The position numbers and the translations under genes are program-made. Below, one piece after another: positions 6,378-7,174 of a DNA stretch of 7,174 bases. The notes under the pieces are model-generated. The model was not told the DNA's origin, did not search any database, and was given only the letters and a program-made list of their open reading frames with translations. Within the stretch, counting starts at the first letter, position 1. The number at the start of each line of letters is the position of its first letter. Source of the DNA: JAABUE01 sp034431895 (GTDB taxonomy: Bacteria > Chloroflexota > Anaerolineae > Anaerolineales > Villigracilaceae); contig DAOUCM010000184.1 in assembly GCA_034431895.1 (NCBI GenBank), forward strand, positions 1 through 7,174, in the 5' to 3' direction.

Positions 6378-6743
6378 TTATTTCTCCTCCATGTCAACCG
6401 TTTCGCCATCCACCACATCCCCCCCTGTTTCCACGATGTCCATGTTGCTGGTCAGTTGACTCATGTGTTCTTGCACTACGTTGGGCGGGCAGAATTCCAC
6501 GAACAGATAGGCGCCCAGCGAAACGATAGCCAAATCATCCAGGGCGCTGACGCCAGGGACAATGGAAATCAGGTCGAAGGGAAAGAACAGGTAGACCAGC
6601 GAGGCCACAGGCAACAATTTGAGTAGCGGGTTGACGCGCCGGTCGGCCATCAGACGGACGATGAGTTTGAGGCGCAGCGCCAGGTCGCGGAACATGCCGC
6701 CACCGGGCGAGACGATGATATCGCCGGGTTTTTTGTTTGCCAT
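6378..6743 (-). CDS. DUF1232 membrane protein
   Basis: A 121-aa protein with the DUF1232 hallmark: LLPVASLVYLFFPFDLISIVPGVSALDDLAIV (43-74), where P55-F-D-L and the L-D-D at 68-70 are the most typical residues. Two hydrophobic segments (about 43-62 and 68-85) suggest a membrane hairpin. The function of the family is unknown. The C-terminal 35 residues are acidic and end MEEK. AAGGAG (6755-6750) lies 6 bases before the ATG and a TATAAT box lies a further 19 bases upstream. Its last codons, atg gag gag aaa taa, also supply the GGAGGAG ribosome site of the sugar dehydrogenase gene, whose ATG follows one base after the stop, so the pair is almost certainly co-transcribed and coupled. Confidence 0.88.
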   Translation of the reverse strand: MANKKPGDIIVSPGGGMFRDLALRLKLIVRLMADRRVNPLLKLLPVASLVYLFFPFDLISIVPGVSALDDLAIVSLGAYLFVEFCPPNVVQEHMSQLTSNMDIVETGGDVVDGETVDMEEK

Positions 6744-6774
6744 GTCATTCTCCTTGTAAAAGCAGACTGGTCAC

Positions 6775-6780
6775 ATTATA
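6775..6780 (-). promoter_or_regulatory. -10 box TATAAT for the DUF1232-sugar dehydrogenase pair
   Basis: Reading the minus strand, a perfect TATAAT occupies 6780-6775, which predicts a transcript start near 6768 and a leader of roughly 25 bases carrying the AAGGAG ribosome site. No convincing -35 is visible; a TTCGAA at 6805-6800 gives a long 19-base spacer. The call rests on the -10 match and its position. Confidence 0.5.
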
Positions 6781-6882
6781 AATCACACTCCCCTATCTTT
6801 TCGAATAAAATGGTGGGTGCATCAAAGTGCCAGGATAATAGCCTGTTTGGACAGCAGTTGATGGAGTTTAACAAAACGCCAG

Positions 6883-6910
6883 TTCGGGATAAGCGTCCCG
6901 AAGGCTTTTT
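6883..6910 (+). terminator. Rho-independent-terminator-like hairpin, no gene in view
   Basis: TTCGGGA (6883-6889) and TCCCGAA (6896-6902) form a perfect 7-bp stem with a 6-nt loop, followed by GGCTTTTT (6903-6910). This is a reasonable intrinsic terminator for plus-strand transcription. No plus-strand gene lies upstream within the window: the neighbours are transcribed the other way. A weak GATAAT at 6834-6839 upstream makes a short untranslated RNA of roughly 65 nt conceivable. Confidence 0.5.
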
Positions 6911-6962
6911 AGAGCCATTGGATGGGCAAAATCGAGCCTGCGGGACGGTTCGAAGGCTTACC

Positions 6963-6981
6963 CCGAATTCAGGTAATTCGG
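6963..6981. repeat. Small inverted repeat CCGAATT/AATTCGG
   Basis: CCGAATT (6963-6969) and AATTCGG (6975-6981) form a perfect 7-bp stem around a 5-nt loop. A second, weaker one follows: CGGCT (6994-6998) with AGCCG (7008-7012). No T run follows on the plus strand. They add to the hairpin-dense character of 6781-7174, which otherwise holds no supported gene. Confidence 0.5.
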
Positions 6982-7030
6982 TAACCTTCCTCGCGGCTCC
7001 GGCGGGAAGCCGACTCCAGACGCAAACAGC

Positions 7031-7090
7031 GTATCCCCAGGCTCTGTATTACCGGCCTCCGTATCACCAGGCTCCGTATCACCAGGCTCT
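7031..7090. repeat. 15-bp tandem repeat array, four units
   Basis: Four adjoining 15-base units start at 7031, 7046, 7061 and 7076 with consensus GTATCACCAGGCTCY; the second unit is the most diverged. A fifth unit occurs at 7157-7171 and a sixth appears to begin at 7172 and run off the window. The last adjoining unit continues into an ACCAGGC (7081-7087)/GCCTGGT (7091-7097) hairpin. On the minus strand one frame reads these units as repeats of Glu-Pro-Gly-Asp-Thr, but no start codon is in view. Confidence 0.85.
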
Positions 7091-7101
7091 GCCTGGTCAA
7101 G

Positions 7102-7141
7102 CCGACCAAAGGTCGGTGGTACGACAAAAGTCGGTGGTACG
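7102..7141. repeat. 18-bp direct repeat and hairpin between 15-bp units
   Basis: gtcggtggtacg occurs at 7112-7123 and again at 7130-7141, an 18-base period. Just before and overlapping it, CCGACC (7102-7107) and GGTCGG (7111-7116) form a 6-bp hairpin with an AAA loop. The 27 bases at 7148-7174 repeat those at 7022-7048 with three mismatches, a duplication at an offset of 126 bases, so this segment may be part of a larger repeating unit. Confidence 0.8.
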
Positions 7142-7174
7142 CAGGATGCGCACAGCGTATCACCAGGCTCTGTA

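Noticed and set aside
6941..6960. tRNA T-arm-like ggttcgaa
   Set aside because: The flanking bases do not pair as a T stem and no acceptor, D or anticodon arms can be found around it.
6969..7163. 64-codon minus-strand open frame with SLVIR-type repeats
   Set aside because: It is one of several frames kept open by the 15-bp and 18-bp repeats; no ribosome site and no family resemblance.
7031..7174. CRISPR array
   Set aside because: The units are 15 bases and directly adjoining with no unique spacers, so the layout is a tandem repeat, not a CRISPR array.

Overview
The window looks like a chromosomal segment of a GC-rich bacterium, most likely of the phylum Chloroflexota (Anaerolineae-like). 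That guess rests on the protein styles (an archaeal-type endonuclease IV-like TIM barrel, a DUF1232 protein, a small Cys-rich protein of a kind I associate with Anaerolineae) and on the repeat types (a gtcattgcgag...ctcgcaatgac inverted repeat, a cttcgaccaggctcagcac-type repeat, and ACCAGGC/GCCTGGT hairpins). It is inference, not a database result.

Left part (1-241): no gene. An imperfect inverted repeat fills about 1-79, followed by AT-rich DNA and a perfect TATAAT box placed so that transcription of the first gene should begin at, or within a base or two of, its start codon.

Plus-strand cluster (242-4597): yqeY-like gene, pgpH/yqfF-like 7TM-HD c-di-AMP phosphodiesterase, ybeY, and dgkA/undecaprenol kinase. 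The first four are packed with gaps of 3, -4 and 0 bases and reproduce, in the same order, part of the Bacillus yqeY...phoH-yqfF-ybeY-dgkA-era neighbourhood, without phoH or era in view. A fifth gene, an endonuclease IV-like TIM-barrel protein, follows after 64 bases with its own ribosome binding site. Together they touch translation quality, 16S rRNA maturation, c-di-AMP turnover, lipid carrier recycling and possibly DNA repair. A perfect 13-bp hairpin (4664-4697) sits between this cluster and the oppositely oriented genes.

Minus-strand cluster (6743 down to 4765): a DUF1232 membrane protein, a lipoprotein of the glucose/sorbosone (PQQ-type) sugar dehydrogenase family whose start codon lies one base after the DUF1232 stop, and, after 130 bases containing an inverted repeat, a 72-aa Cys-rich protein. 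A TATAAT box lies upstream of the DUF1232 gene.

Right part (6781-7174): no convincing gene. It holds a terminator-like hairpin on the plus strand with no matching gene in view, several other hairpins, and a 15-bp tandem repeat array with an 18-bp repeat and a 126-bp-offset duplication that runs off the window.

I found no clear novel multi-gene system. The most useful leads are the apparent leaderless promoter, the repeat embedded in ybeY, the uncharacterised Cys-rich protein, the orphan terminator/possible small RNA, and the terminal repeat array.
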